From NCBI GenBank assembly GCA_018287875.1, contig JAGVVL010000015.1:806001-870000 (forward strand): a stretch of DNA of 64,000 bases, read 5' to 3'. Both the position numbers and the translations under genes were made by a program. Positions 20,789-32,209 of this stretch are shown here, piece after piece; positions within the stretch are counted from its first letter, which is position 1; each line of letters begins with the position of its first letter. A model generated the notes under the pieces. The model did no database searches. It saw only the letters and a program-made list of their open reading frames with translations, and was not told where the DNA came from. This stretch comes from Nigrospora sphaerica. Taxonomy: Eukaryota > Ascomycota > Sordariomycetes > Amphisphaeriales > Apiosporaceae.

Positions 20789-22327
20789 ATGGACATTGGA
20801 GCCTTGCTGACGCCGTCTTTGCCGGCCACGACGACGCCGGGACTGGCACCGCCAACATCCGGGCCCGGGCTGCTCTCGCTTCCCCACGAGTTACTGACTG
20901 GTATATTCGAGTATGTGGTCGCGCCGCTGGCTCTCGTGGAGTCTTCCGACCTAGTCACTCGCCCGGATGCCGGCAGTCCCGTCGCTTACAAGGGGGACTG
21001 CAAAACGGCCCGCCGGACGATTCTCAACGCCTGCTTGGTCTGTCGCCAGCTCCACCTTCCCGCCTGCGAGTCTCTCTACCGCAACATCACCCTTGCCTCG
21101 GGCAAAGACATTGTTCTTCTATTACGTACTCTCATTCTGTCCCGCTGCGCCAATGGGGTTCGCATTAGTGGCCCTCTCCTTCCATCATTGGTCCGGAACA
21201 TCGCTTGCCTGGCTATATTGGATGACCAAGAGACCAACATGGCCGCGAGTAGCATCTGGGACCGGGTCCGGCCCGGCCGGGTTCTCGACGGTACCGGAAC
21301 TACCATCCTGGACACCTTGGAGTTACACCTTTCAGCCGAAGAAAACCGAGACATAGGCTATCCCGGGAGGAAACGCGCCAATTGGACGATCCAAAGGCTG
21401 TTGGCAGCCGTGCTCGCCTTTTCTCCCGAACTACGCAGCCTTTTGGTCGAGGATCCATCCGAGGAGTACTCGACGCTCAATGCCTGCCTGGCCGCATTGC
21501 AGCAGAATCTTCAACTTCGAGGCCAGATCCTCCCCAGATTCACAAAAATTTCCACGCGAACGGATGGCCGCCGTCACGGGCTCGACTCGGTTCTGTCCAG
21601 TTTTCTGAGCCTCGGCACTACGAGGACCTACAACGCTCATTACGGTGCTGAGCCATTCAGCTTGCACCGCCATCGGCAATCCGCGCTGCCCACGCGGCTA
21701 GAAACCGTCACCATGACTTGCTGCGTGGCCCCCGGACTGACCCTGCTTACCCTGGTCGATTCGTGCTCTCACTTGCGGCATCTCACCCTCCATTGTCTCA
21801 CGTGGCAACAAGAGGACTCCGACGTATTCGGTAGCGAATTGCCCAAGCTAGCCCTTACGCTGGAGACCCTCTCCCTGCAAGGTTATTTCATTGATCGTGG
21901 AGCGACTCGTGGCGATGCAACCCGTCGCCAGCAAGCGTGCAGCAGGTTGGGCTGCTTGCCGCAGATGACCAACTTGGCAGTCTTGACCATCAGCATGTCC
22001 ATCTTGGTAAGCAGCATCGCGGACATAGAAGAGTATGGTATCGCCCAGCGTCTACCGCCAAGGCTCGAGCATCTCACAATCCTGGAAGAAACGGGCTTGT
22101 TCCCAGCGGACCTCGCTCCCATAGGAAGCTCGCTGCTCCAAGCAGCATGGGATTGTCCCCAACACTTGCCAAAACTGCGCGACTTTGTCTACGGCCGAGA
22201 AACAATAAACTTCGCCGACGAGGAAACCGATTCGATGGAGTTGGAAATCAAATCCCGGTTCGCCAGTTCTGGCATCAATTTCCGGCTCGAGTCTCGTACG
22301 AACAATCTAGAGCACAGCTCTGACTAA
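20789..22327 (+). CDS. F-box domain protein (512 aa)
   Basis: Single-exon frame of 512 residues. After a Pro/Thr-rich start the segment LLSLPHELLTGIFEYVVAP (about residues 27-45) is an F-box core, followed by ILNACLVCRQLHLPACESLY, the second half of the motif in fungal F-box proteins. The rest has scattered leucine-rich segments (TLELHLSAEE, LETVTMTCC, LRHLTLHCLTW, LAVLTISMSIL, LEHLTILEETG) at spacing suggestive of degenerate leucine-rich repeats. By family knowledge it would bind Skp1 and present a substrate to an SCF ubiquitin ligase; the substrate is unknown. The start is the first ATG in frame. Confidence 0.75.
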   Translation: MDIGALLTPSLPATTTPGLAPPTSGPGLLSLPHELLTGIFEYVVAPLALVESSDLVTRPDAGSPVAYKGDCKTARRTILNACLVCRQLHLPACESLYRNITLASGKDIVLLLRTLILSRCANGVRISGPLLPSLVRNIACLAILDDQETNMAASSIWDRVRPGRVLDGTGTTILDTLELHLSAEENRDIGYPGRKRANWTIQRLLAAVLAFSPELRSLLVEDPSEEYSTLNACLAALQQNLQLRGQILPRFTKISTRTDGRRHGLDSVLSSFLSLGTTRTYNAHYGAEPFSLHRHRQSALPTRLETVTMTCCVAPGLTLLTLVDSCSHLRHLTLHCLTWQQEDSDVFGSELPKLALTLETLSLQGYFIDRGATRGDATRRQQACSRLGCLPQMTNLAVLTISMSILVSSIADIEEYGIAQRLPPRLEHLTILEETGLFPADLAPIGSSLLQAAWDCPQHLPKLRDFVYGRETINFADEETDSMELEIKSRFASSGINFRLESRTNNLEHSSD

Positions 22328-23384
22328 CCGTACCTACACGTCCACCAGCAGCCGTTTCTATATGGTATCTCATCGTCGGGTAAATCAGCAAGCAGAGGCC
22401 GCAGTGTCACCGTTGTCATTACGAGGGTTAATTCAGTGCACGGTCATGCCTCCACAGGGTTTTGACTTGGACGCCGCCCATTTCGGCCAATGATCTTTAA
22501 AAAGAGCATCTTAACCATGGACCGAGCATTCGGCAACGTCGGTGGCAAGAAACTCGTGTGAACCGGTTTGCTCTGGAGACCCCAAAGTACCCGTCTAAGG
22601 GCGGTTGCCACGACGGCACCCGCCGAGTGGACAACGTGGCGTTACCACACCCCCGCTGCCAGCATCGCATTGCGAAGTCCGACCTTCCGTTTGGCAGCAA
22701 AATATTGAGAGGAAAGACACGGGATGTGTCAATGTTTTGGCACCGTATCCTTTTGCGGAAAGGACCACCACCCAAGGGCCACCAAGATACAGGGTTGCGT
22801 TGGCCGTGAGGTCTCCTCTCCTCCACGTCTGGTATATTGGCATGTGCAACCTGGTTCCCACGAGCGTGACGGACGAGAATTGGCGCGGCTAGGAGAGTGT
22901 GGAGCAGTCAAGAAGTGTCTCGCAAACTCCATACCCAAAAAAGCCCGGATATCGGGTATCGGTTGGATAAGGTTTGAGACAAAATACCCAGCCCGCGATG
23001 CGACCTGGGGCTGGATGGCGTTTCAAGCTCGGCGATTGGTGTTGACCGTTTCTGAGATCTGATACAACATGGCATCGCTGGCGTATACCTTTTCTGAGGG
23101 CGGACGGTATGTCTTGTCGTCGGTGCGCGCCGTCCCTGTCTCGCCAGGGCCTAACCGGAGGTGACTCAGATGCGCTGGTCATAGGATCCGGCCGTTCGTC
23201 TTGGCTGCAATGTCTGACCGATGCTGTCAACCTGGTTTGCGTTGTACAACGACATGATTGAGATGAGATGGCACTTTTGGTACCCGTTAGTGATGGGCGC
23301 AGCGCGCCGACTGCCCAGGGAAGCGTCTCCTCGATACCGGTTTCTGTCATCGATTCTCCCGCTCGACTTGTAGACATGGGCATG
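22328..23384. other. Intergenic
   Basis: No gene seen; promoter of the repeat protein at its right end. Confidence 0.5.
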
Positions 23385-23391
23385 TATAAAT
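23385..23391 (+). promoter_or_regulatory. TATA box of the Gly/Asn-repeat protein gene
   Basis: TATAAAT, 165 bp upstream of ATG 23550, followed by a CT-rich leader typical of strong fungal promoters. Confidence 0.6.
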
Positions 23392-23549
23392 GCGATTGTC
23401 ATTCCGGTCCCATCTCCCATTTCCTTCTCTCCTCAGGCTCAGTACCAACAGCATCTCGCAACCCATTTCTGATCACATTCGCTCAATCTTTACTTTTCCT
23501 TCCCCCTTGACTTCCATCTCAGACCGTCAGCCTCCCCTAACTAATCACA

Positions 23550-24216
23550 ATGAAGGTACGCATTCCATTGACCACGGATATCACGGGCCGTCTCTCACTC
23601 TCAGACTCAGTCCCTCATCGCTACCCTCGTCACCGGAGCCGTGGCTCTGCCAACGGACATCGTGCCCCGTTTCCTCGGCGGAGGCGGTGGCGGTGGTTAC
23701 GGGGGTGGACACGGAGGCGGTGGCTACGGGGGTGGACACGGAGGCGGCATTGACGGCATTGAAGGCATTGGCAGCGGCCTTGGCAGCATTGGCTCCATCG
23801 GCGGCCTCGGTGGCATCGGTAACATCGGTGGCATCGGCATCACAAACGGGGTCCTCGGCGGCACTCGCCCTAACGCTGGAGGGGTTGACTATCGCTACTA
23901 TGACCTGCAGTGCTTCGGTCACCGCGGTGTCCCGGCTGACCTGGTCCTGAACCTCTGCAGGCCTGCGGTACAGTGCAGGAGATGGGGCGCTGCCCAATCC
24001 CGCTCCGAGTTCAGCAACCTTGTCAACGAGCTCAGCCAGGGCTCTGCACACATCACGGTCGGGGAGTAAGTTTGATACATGTCATGAAGCAGGGGCTCGC
24101 TAATCAAAGACATTGATAGCTGCCTCGACGCTTGCTCTTGCGGTAGCCAGGGCTCCTACCCTGGCAGACCCGGCAACGACGGCAAGCCCGGCAACGACGG
24201 CAAGCCCGGCAACAAT

Positions 24217-24282
<66 letters not shown>

Positions 24283-25166
24283 GGCAACAACGGCGGCAAC
24301 AACGGTGGCAACAACGGTGGCAACAACGGTGGCAACAACGGTGGCAACAACGGTGGCAACAACGGGGTTGGCAACAGCGGCAACAACAACGGAAATGGCA
24401 ACGGCAATGGCAACGGCAATGGTAATGGTAACGGAAATGGAAATGCTGGAAACGGGAACGGAAATGGAAATGCCGGAAACGGGAACGGAAACGGTAATGG
24501 CGGCAATGGAAACGGCAACGGCAACGGCGGCAGTGGCAACGGCAACGGCAACGGAGGCAACGGCAACGGCAACGGCAACGCAGGCAACGGCAACGGCAAC
24601 GGCAATGGAGGCAACGGCAACGGTAACGGTAACGGCAACGGCAACGGCAGCGGCAGCGGCAGCGGCAGCGGCAGCGGCAACGGCAACGGGAACAGCTCTG
24701 GTGATGACCACAAGCCCGTCAAATCGTACCCGACCCAGTAAGTGTAAGTGAGCCACCAAGACGATCCCTCGAAATCGGCTAACACTCGATCCCGCAGATC
24801 TAAGACGCGCAGCACCCGGACCTTGACCACGACCGTGACTAACCCGGGCCCAGAAACTAAGACCGAGAGCTCCTCCGCCGCTGTGAGTACATTTTCGCTA
24901 TGCTTGAGCATCCATCCATTCCCCCTACCAGCAGGAAGCCTCTTTGTCTTCAAATATCCAACCAAGGCTCCAAGTTTGCTGAAAAGAGGTGTGGACTGAC
25001 ATGCAATGACTGCCAGACCGAATACCCTGTTCACTCCTTGACCTCGTCGACTCCTACGTACTACGCCACCAACACGTCCATCCCCACGCTGACCACGTCG
25101 ACGGGGGAGCTGCAGGCCACTTGGACAGTGGACCCCTATCCCGTGCGCCCCATGACGGTGTCGTAG
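23550..25166 (+). CDS. Secreted Gly/Asn-repeat structural protein (439 aa)
   Basis: Five exons: 23550-23555, 23605-24065, 24120-24737, 24798-24882 and 25017-25166, all joining in frame. Exon 1 holds only Met-Lys. The signal peptide is MKTQSLIATLVTGAVALPTD. Next come a Gly-rich part (GGGYGGGHGGG twice, then GI/GG-rich), a short cysteine-rich domain (QCFGHRG, LNLCRPAVQC, DCLDACSCGS), about 165 residues of GNN and GN repeats (24190-24690), and a Ser/Thr-rich tail without a GPI-type hydrophobic end. Composition suggests a cell-wall or extracellular matrix protein with a flexible, uncharged repeat. The family is not recognised. Introns are 49-60 nt except the last (134 nt), with branch sites such as CTAAC. 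Opposite-strand frames made of Ala/Val or Leu/Pro repeats are shadows. Confidence 0.8.
24190..24690. repeat. In-frame GGCAAC/GGCAACAAC repeat array
   Basis: Nine-base units (GNN) at 24200-24370 pass into six-base units (GN) up to about 24690, with synonymous GGT/GGA and AAT changes and a short GS run. It lies inside exon 3 of the secreted repeat protein and keeps the frame. Confidence 0.9.
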
Positions 25167-25619
25167 GAAGGCATCGGCGGCTCGGATCCACACCAACATC
25201 AACATTCGCATATCGCCCGCGATCTTGACCGGCAGGTCTCGTACACCATATCAACTATTTAATACTGGCGATTTACTGTGGGGGATCGGCGCTTTCGCTT
25301 CTATAATTCGGCGCTATTAATGGGCGCTATTAATGGGTTTCCTTGTTCTTTTTGGCATAGGGGGGCTTCCGGTTCTCACCTCCTAGTACTCATTAAGCCA
25401 CAGGACATGACACCCTGGCTCCATCTGTCTCGATACGGGGAGAGGATCGCATGGGAAGTTTGGGAAGATATTACTAAAGCACACTCATTTTAATACACTC
25501 TTGATGATTTGGTTTGCTCGATTCGAATACTCTCCAAGAGAAGGTCTAATCTATGCCTAAGAGATATACTTCGCTACTTAGTTGACACCTGGTACAGTAT
25601 TGGGACTGCTGACGTGGCT
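25167..25619. other. 3' flanks of two convergent genes
   Basis: No gene seen. A short duplication (ATGGGCGCTATTA twice near 25318-25345) is present. Confidence 0.5.
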
Positions 25620-27523
25620 TCAAAGTTCAGCAGGGAGGCCCTCTTGGCTCGCATGAAGTCCCATAACAACTTGCTCGCTGTTCTGGGCCGGCCCCGGCAG
25701 CTTGTCGCTTTCTTCGGACGCGTCACCGCGCAGGTACTCGTCGATAACCAATCTTGCCACATTCTTGCCCATGAGAGCACTAGTTTCCATGGTGGAAATG
25801 AACGACTCGATGCCCGACGTGTAGTACAAACCGCGGCCGAGGACGGGGTCGGTAAAGGCGGCCCGTGGCGTCAACTGGGGGTAGGGGTGGAAGACGGCCG
25901 GGTGGTACCACGACACGGGTTCGACCTGCTCCCGCGCCTCGCCGTCCGGCTTCCCGCCGCCGACAAAGGTATCGGGGACCTTGGCGCCGAGCAGCGATGA
26001 GAGGAACTCGGGCGTCACGGCGTCGGGGGAGAAAATCTTGTACACGTACTCCTGTTCCCCCGTTTTGGGGTTCTTGACAGTTCCCACCTCGGAGGCCGAG
26101 AAGAAGCCGGCCTTGCCGGCGCCCCCGGAGCCGGGCTTGGCCGCCTCGCCCTCGGCCAGCGTTGTGTACACCAGGTTGGGAACAGCGGCGCCCGCGGGCA
26201 GGTTGAAGAACTCGGAGCTGAACCGGAGCGGCGAGGCCAAGAGGGTCACGTGGAGCTTAGCGTAAGTAACGTTCTCGATGGGCTGCTCGATGACCTGGTC
26301 GTCGTCTCGGATGTTGCTGAACTGCCACGGCGTAGCAATGATAATATCATCAAATTCGACGGGTTGGGTCTGGACGTCGCTGCCGGAAGAGCGGGAGTCG
26401 GCGGTGGTGATGACGTATTTGTTCGCAGCGCCATCGGCCCCTTTCCGTTGGATGGACGAGACAGTGGTGTTCAGATACAGCGCCGCACGGGACCTGTCAA
26501 TCATCCCTTTGAAGATTTTCCAGTTTCCCCCGTTAATGGCAGTGGCTCCGTTGATGGACATGACGACCTGGTTTCGGCTGGTTAGGATACAAATCAATTG
26601 CAATTCTCCCCAGAAATCGTACCATGGTAGTGAGGCCGTGTATGAAGGGCAGGTTCGACATATAATTGACTCTCGTAGACGTCTGGACGATGTCTCGAGC
26701 GTAGCGGGCATTGATCTGCAGCGGCTGTCAGCAACTAACGATGGGCGAGTGCATAATAGCCTTGGGACATGTGGCTCGTGGTTGTCAAGGTACGTTTCGA
26801 CCACGACTGACGGGATTGCAGCTGGTATTCAGGGGGGCATGGTCATGGCGGGCTACCAAGCTGAGCTAGTACGGGGGTGGTGGAATCTACCTGATGTTCT
26901 TCGAGGTATTGCTCACCCGTGACGTTGGTGAGCTGGACGAGCTGTAATTCCGCGGCGCGGGCAGCCAGAGACTTGAAAGGAAACCAAGGGGCTTCGTACA
27001 GCTGGAGGAAATTGGTGACGGTGCTGCGGGCGAGCTTGTTCACCTGGTAGGGCGCCGTTCCGTACTTCCACAGCAACTTGACTAGGCCCCACCATTCCCA
27101 CGAGGCCGAAGACTGCTCATAGACAAATTCCTCGCCATTCCAGATGCCCATCAGCGATGGTGACTCTGGCGAGTGGTCCTTGGAATCGAGGTGGAAGTCC
27201 CTGGTGGCGTTCATCAAAATTTGATTGACTTCAACGAAGAGGGAGGCACCAAGCTCAATGTTGCAGTCAGCATCGCCATGGGGGTTCACGGTGAGGGTTC
27301 GGCCCCCTATGCGGCCCGTCTTCTCGAAGACGGTGATATTGACGAGGAGGTCATTTTGCTCGGCATACATGTGAAGGTGGTAAGCTGCGGATGAACCAGC
27401 AGCCCCAGCGCCGATGATGGCAACTTGCTTCACGGGCTGAGCATCTGCCGCCTGCACCGGCCATGTCAGCCCAAGGGCCAAAACGGCGCCGAGGCGCTTG
27501 AGCGAAAGAGAGGTTCCCGCCAT
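25620..27523 (-). CDS. Prenylcysteine oxidase/lyase family flavoprotein
   Basis: Exons 26891-27523, 26623-26715 and 25620-26567 encode 557 residues. A signal peptide (MAGTSLSLKRLGAVLALGLT) precedes the FAD-binding GxGxxG segment VAIIGAGAAGSSAAYHL at about residue 32 and FEKTGRIGGRTLTV. The middle (INARYARDIVQTSTRVNYMS, VVMSINGATAINGGNWKIF) and the C-terminal part (YHPAVFHPYPQLTPRAAF, GRGLYYTSGIESFISTMETS) fit prenylcysteine oxidases. These release cysteine from farnesyl- or geranylgeranyl-cysteine formed when prenylated proteins are degraded, in lysosome/vacuole or the secretory route. Intron 1 is long (175 nt) but ends in GCTGAC...CTGCAG; intron 2 is 55 nt. Start chosen because it gives the signal peptide. 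Confidence 0.88.
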
Positions 27524-27929
27524 GGCACAACCCGGGTGGTGTTGGGCGGACGGCTGGAGACAAATGGCCTAATTACGGGGCAGTACTGTGTACGGAGACA
27601 GGTGATATAGATAAATAACGGCTCGGGAGGGACTATACGATGATTGTATGAATGAAGGGGATGGAGGTGATGGACTGACGTGGACCGGGTTACCTGGAAG
27701 GAGGTTCGATAAGGCGGTCCGCTATTCGCAGGTGGCGGACCTGGCGCAGGTGCCTGCAGATGCCAGACTATTTGCTACATATACACGGGTCTGGCCACTC
27801 CATTTTACATGCATCGAGTGCTGAGGCTTCAACTGACCACCCCAAGCCCATCAGCCTCGCGCAGCCATTCGAGGAAATGCCAGCTTCACGCGTGCAAACA
27901 CACAGCTGCATTCTGTAAGGACGTTAGTA

Positions 27930-28461
27930 CCGGTAAATTTGTCGATTGCCACCGGTCGGTATGCAGCCAGCCGGACCTTGGTTCCGCTGTAGACGGGGTT
28001 GGTGATGGAAAACGGGACGAAGCCCAAGACGCTCGACACTTTGACCACACGAGCACGCGGTCTGCTCTTCAAGTGCGGCAGCAACCCCACCTCCGGATGC
28101 ATCGATCTGCGGATGTTGATGTTGATTTCGTTGTCCGCCTTGCACAAGAAGTCGCGGCGTCCTGTTTCAGGACCTCCAATGGATGCTGGACCCCAGCGTT
28201 GTTCACGAGGCAATCGGGCTCGGGATGCTCGAGGTGACTGTTTGAATGAACCTTGGAATATCGGAAATGGCTACTTTGCCGAGCACGTTCGTAGGCTGAC
28301 GTCACGATTTCCTGAGTCGTACTTTGCAATGTAGACTACGTTCGACCGGCGATGATGGCTTTTTCCCCCTTAGAAACGAGGTACCTGCAAAGTCCCTTCC
28401 CGATACCTCCGCCACCGCCAGTAGCGAGGGCGCATTGGGAATTCAAGTTGTCCGAGGCCAT
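27930..28461 (-). pseudogene. Decayed short-chain dehydrogenase/reductase gene
   Basis: Fragments of one SDR protein lie in order on the minus strand, in different frames. From ATG 28461 they read MASDNLNSQCALATGGGGGIG (the nucleotide-binding glycine motif) and GKGLCRYLVSKGEKAIIAGRT, then TAG at 28336-28338. TLQSTTQEI follows in the same frame, SDIPRFIQTVTS in a second frame, EHPEPDCLVNNAGVQHPLEV (the NNAG motif) back in the first, and ADNEINININI-like plus KVSSVLGFVPF and NPVYSGTK (Ser and YxxxK sites) in a third. After that similarity stops. One stop, at least three frame changes and a lost C-terminus make this a pseudogene. It sits 0.4 kb upstream of the prenylcysteine oxidase start. Confidence 0.8.
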
Positions 28462-29659
28462 GGCGAAGGGTGTTTACAGCTGCTACAGGTCGGGCTCCCT
28501 CATCTACCAATACCGAAACACGTTTTATACCGTTTGCAAGCTTTATAAACCCTTTCGGTGCCACTACATATCTACTTGCACTAAGAGTTGGGACATAGGT
28601 ATACGTAGCCAGGTATTCTCGTCCAGAGCGGCCATGGCCGCTCCGTAATCATGGGTGTACTTGGAGACACACAGGGTCGGTTAGACTCCAGATGGTTAAG
28701 CCTGGGTGGATAGCCCCTCGTTCCATAGCTGGCATTTCATCCTCATACTCCAAGCTTGAGATGGAGCCCTTGCTGTTGGAGTGACCGCCCAGTCGCAATG
28801 GGCACGATCCCCCATAGCAGTGGAGAGAACCCTAGAAGGCTAGAGGTGGGTTCCCGCTAGGCACCTTCTCACATGCATGCAGATGAGGTACCTAACCAAG
28901 TTCATGGGTCCGAGGCATCCATGGAAACAAGCTGACAGGAACTGGATGGTTGGGCTGCAGTTACTGCTATGAAATGTATACGGGACCTCGTCATAGGTAC
29001 TGTCTAGGCGCCTACACCATTTGAGGTGGCGGTATTTCAGCCTGATTGAATTGGGACAGGACTTACTCGTTATCAACCGCAGATCTGTTTCAAAAGGTCC
29101 CTGCAAAGGCAAGGATCCTGCATCTATCTACCTCAGCACGCCTATGCTTGGAAGACCGGCTGGCAGCTTTCACGCATTGTGCTTGAGATACTTACCTCCA
29201 GTTCCTTGAACAGCCCCTACCAAGCTCTCCTACTCGTCGGTAAAGTACATAAACCTTGGCTGGACCAGGCCAGACCTGCTGCTGCCTTGTGAACATTTTC
29301 TACGAGACCTCGTCGGTGGCGTTTGTCTGGTGACCAGCCACAGGTCCCTCGCCCCCACCTGCCAAAAACGTCAAATACGGCGAATTTTGGGATCGCTTCT
29401 CTTCACTCTCCAGTCCCTTATGACGTTCTGCCCTGCCATCCTGTAACGATCGCCCCTCCAAGAGCAGCCAAGAGCATCCTGGGACCATAGACCGCGTCGC
29501 GGGTAACCCATAGTCCGTTTTCCTGCCTGCGCGAATGCAGGCGAGCCTTCACCGGTGATCACTCGATCCTGAAAAACCAACCAACCCACCGATAACCGCC
29601 CGCATCGATTACCACCATTTCCTACCACCCCCCGCACCGTCGGCCTGCTCTGTCCCAAC
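28462..29659. other. Intergenic, promoter of VID27
   Basis: No gene seen in 1.2 kb. Confidence 0.5.
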
Positions 29660-32209
29660 ATGTTTGTGCTCAAGAATGTCGGCAAGCTCCTCTTCGGCGG
29701 CGGTAGCCAGGAATCCATGATCGAGCTGCCCCAAGGCCAGCTGTACCTCGTTCGCCCGCTTTCCCCCAAAGGCTACTCGGAGCTTATTTTCAAGGACGCC
29801 ACTGCCCGCATCCGACGAACTGGCCAGGACTTCCAGTACCAACTCGTGGTGCAGCGTGTCTACGAGGAAGGCGAGGCCGAACTGCTTGCCGAGGAAGAGG
29901 GAGAGGACGCCGAAATCGATGCGCTTGCCACCGAGCGCGACGAGAAGACCTTCCTGCTCGACGAAGCCCTACATTTCCGAGTCGAAAGCCGTGAGGGCTC
30001 CGATAAGATCCTCGCCTGGAAGGACCTGAGCGGCGATATCGGCGATCTCTACGAGTTTGTCTGCGATGCGACCGTGCCATCGGTGCAGGTGACCAACTTT
30101 GAAAAGGTCGCGAAGCAGTGCCAGTACGAACGCAAGTACCGCAAACCACATACCACCGCCTCCGAGGCCGATCTGCGCCAATTCGATTTCGAAGACGAGC
30201 AGCCGATCCCCCAGGCCAGCCCCATCTCTAGCCCCACCATCGGTCGGACCTTCGACCCCGACGAAATGTTTTCGATTAACAACGTCAACAAGAGCCAGAA
30301 CGCGGCCAACATGAGTGCCAAGCGGGACACCCCCAGCCAGGCGCCCATCGCCCAGGTGCTTGCCGAAGACGAGGCCCCCGAGACTTCGGCTGTCCCCGAA
30401 ACGCCCAAGCAGCAGCGCGAAGTGAAGGCTCCCGCGCGGGAGAACATGGCGCCGCCGGCTGTGCCCGACCAGCCCGAGCCGTTGGAGATCCTCTCCATGG
30501 AACTCGGCGAATTGCATTTCTTCGATTTTCAGTCGGGCGCCTTTGTCCTGCAGGACAGCTCCGTCACGGCGCAGGTGTCCGACGTCGGCAACTGGCAGTA
30601 CTGGCTGCACATCGCCAGCAAGGAGCGCGAATGGTTGGGCATCCCCGTTATTGCCGACATTAACCCCGTGTTCAACTTCGAGTTCCTCTCCTTCATCTTC
30701 AACCAGTTCACGGAAGACGGTTCGGCCTACTCGTGGCTGTTACGGTTTAAAGACCAGCCCACGCTCGAGCGCTTCCAAGAAGGCTTGATGCGCGCGCTGT
30801 GGGAGCAGCTGAACGAAGTCAAATGGACCAAGGTCAAGGACCAGGAGCGCCAATACGTCCTCGACGCTTTTGAGGACCTTAAGATGGACGACATCCCCGA
30901 AGGACAGGAGGCGGAGGAGGAGGAGGAAGAAGAGGAGGAGACCGAGGACGACACGGAGGATGAGGACCCAGGCATCCGCAGCGAGGCCTACGATACCGAC
31001 GAGGAGCAGGATGACTTGGAAACCCAGCCCAAAGACGGCAAAACCAACAAGGCCATCGCCGTCGGCTACAAGCACGATCGTTCCTTTGTCGTTCGTGGTT
31101 CTCAGATTGGTGTATTCAAGCACACGCCTTCCAACAACCTGGAGTTCTCGACCAACATCTCCAAGATTGAGACGCCTAAGGGCACTCTGTTCAGCCCCAA
31201 GAAGGTCATGTTGCACAACGAGGACCGCAACTTGATCTTGCAGAACGAGACGGACCCCAACAAACTGTACCGCATGGATCTTGAGTACGGCAAGGTCGTG
31301 GACGAGTGGAATGTCCACGATGACATCCCGGTTGTTACGTTCGCCCCGGAGAACAAGTTCGCCCAGATGACACACGAGCCTACCTTCCTGGGAATCAGCA
31401 ACAACTCTCTGTTCCGCGTTGACCCACGCCTTTCGGGCAACAAGCTTGTCGACTCCCAGATGAAGCAGTATGCTTCGAAGAACGACTTCAGTGCCATCTC
31501 CACCACCGAGAAGGGCTACATGGCCGTGGCATCCAACAAGGGCGATATCCGCCTCTTTGATCGTCTCGGCATCAACGCCAAGACGCACATTCCCGCCTTG
31601 GGTGAGCCCATCATTGGCCTGGACGTGTCGGCGGACGGCCGCTGGATCCTGGGTACCTGCCGAACGTACCTGCTACTCATCGACGCGATGCAGAAGACGG
31701 GCAAGAATGAGGGCAAGCTCGGTTTCGAGAAGTCGTTTGCGGCCGACTCCAAGCCCCAACCGCGCCGCCTGGCCCTGACGCCCGAGCACGTGGCCCAGTT
31801 CGCCTACGAGACTGGAAAGCCCGTGAACTTTACGCCAGCGCGTTTCAACACCGGCCAGTCGAACGAGGAGACGTCGATCATCACGGCCACCGGCCCCTAC
31901 ATCATCGACTGGAATCTCAAAAAGGTGCTGCGTGGTGCTAAGGCGCCTTACATCATCAAGCGCTACACCGACGAGGTCAAGGCCGACGACTTCAAGTTTG
32001 GTTCCGACCAGAACGTGCTCGTGGCCCTGCCCAACGAAGTCTCGATGGTGCAGAAGCAACAGATGAAGCGGCCCACGCGGGAGAGCATTGCGGGCATGGG
32101 TAACCGTTTCAACCCCAGCACGCCCCGGCGCAGTTCGAACCGCATTGGTACGCGAGAGAGCGGCCGGTACAAGCTGGGCAAGGACGACGTGGTGAACTCG
32201 CCCTTCTGA
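29660..32209 (+). CDS. VID27: Vacuolar import and degradation protein Vid27
   Basis: Single exon of 849 residues beginning MFVLKNVGKLLFGGGSQESM. The N-terminal part (1-170) and a central part (LSMELGELHFFDFQSGAFVL, FEFLSFIFNQF, about 275-405) match the two PH-like regions of Vid27. A long acidic stretch (EEEEEEEEETEDDTEDEDPG, about 415-455) follows. The C-terminal half (KAIAVGYKHDRSFVVRGSQI to DVVNSPF) is the WD40-like VID27 domain, with ANKGDIRLFDRLG and GLDVSADGRWILGTC. In yeast the family is linked to vacuolar import and degradation of gluconeogenic enzymes; its molecular role is poorly known. Length and domain order are normal and no intron is needed. Confidence 0.95.
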   Translation: MFVLKNVGKLLFGGGSQESMIELPQGQLYLVRPLSPKGYSELIFKDATARIRRTGQDFQYQLVVQRVYEEGEAELLAEEEGEDAEIDALATERDEKTFLLDEALHFRVESREGSDKILAWKDLSGDIGDLYEFVCDATVPSVQVTNFEKVAKQCQYERKYRKPHTTASEADLRQFDFEDEQPIPQASPISSPTIGRTFDPDEMFSINNVNKSQNAANMSAKRDTPSQAPIAQVLAEDEAPETSAVPETPKQQREVKAPARENMAPPAVPDQPEPLEILSMELGELHFFDFQSGAFVLQDSSVTAQVSDVGNWQYWLHIASKEREWLGIPVIADINPVFNFEFLSFIFNQFTEDGSAYSWLLRFKDQPTLERFQEGLMRALWEQLNEVKWTKVKDQERQYVLDAFEDLKMDDIPEGQEAEEEEEEEEETEDDTEDEDPGIRSEAYDTDEEQDDLETQPKDGKTNKAIAVGYKHDRSFVVRGSQIGVFKHTPSNNLEFSTNISKIETPKGTLFSPKKVMLHNEDRNLILQNETDPNKLYRMDLEYGKVVDEWNVHDDIPVVTFAPENKFAQMTHEPTFLGISNNSLFRVDPRLSGNKLVDSQMKQYASKNDFSAISTTEKGYMAVASNKGDIRLFDRLGINAKTHIPALGEPIIGLDVSADGRWILGTCRTYLLLIDAMQKTGKNEGKLGFEKSFAADSKPQPRRLALTPEHVAQFAYETGKPVNFTPARFNTGQSNEETSIITATGPYIIDWNLKKVLRGAKAPYIIKRYTDEVKADDFKFGSDQNVLVALPNEVSMVQKQQMKRPTRESIAGMGNRFNPSTPRRSSNRIGTRESGRYKLGKDDVVNSPF

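Noticed and set aside
24100..25211. Minus-strand frames of Ala/Val and Leu/Pro repeats and a plus-strand Thr/Ala repeat frame
   Set aside because: Other-frame readings of the GN repeat; the GN frame alone has signal peptide, splice sites and a cysteine-rich domain.
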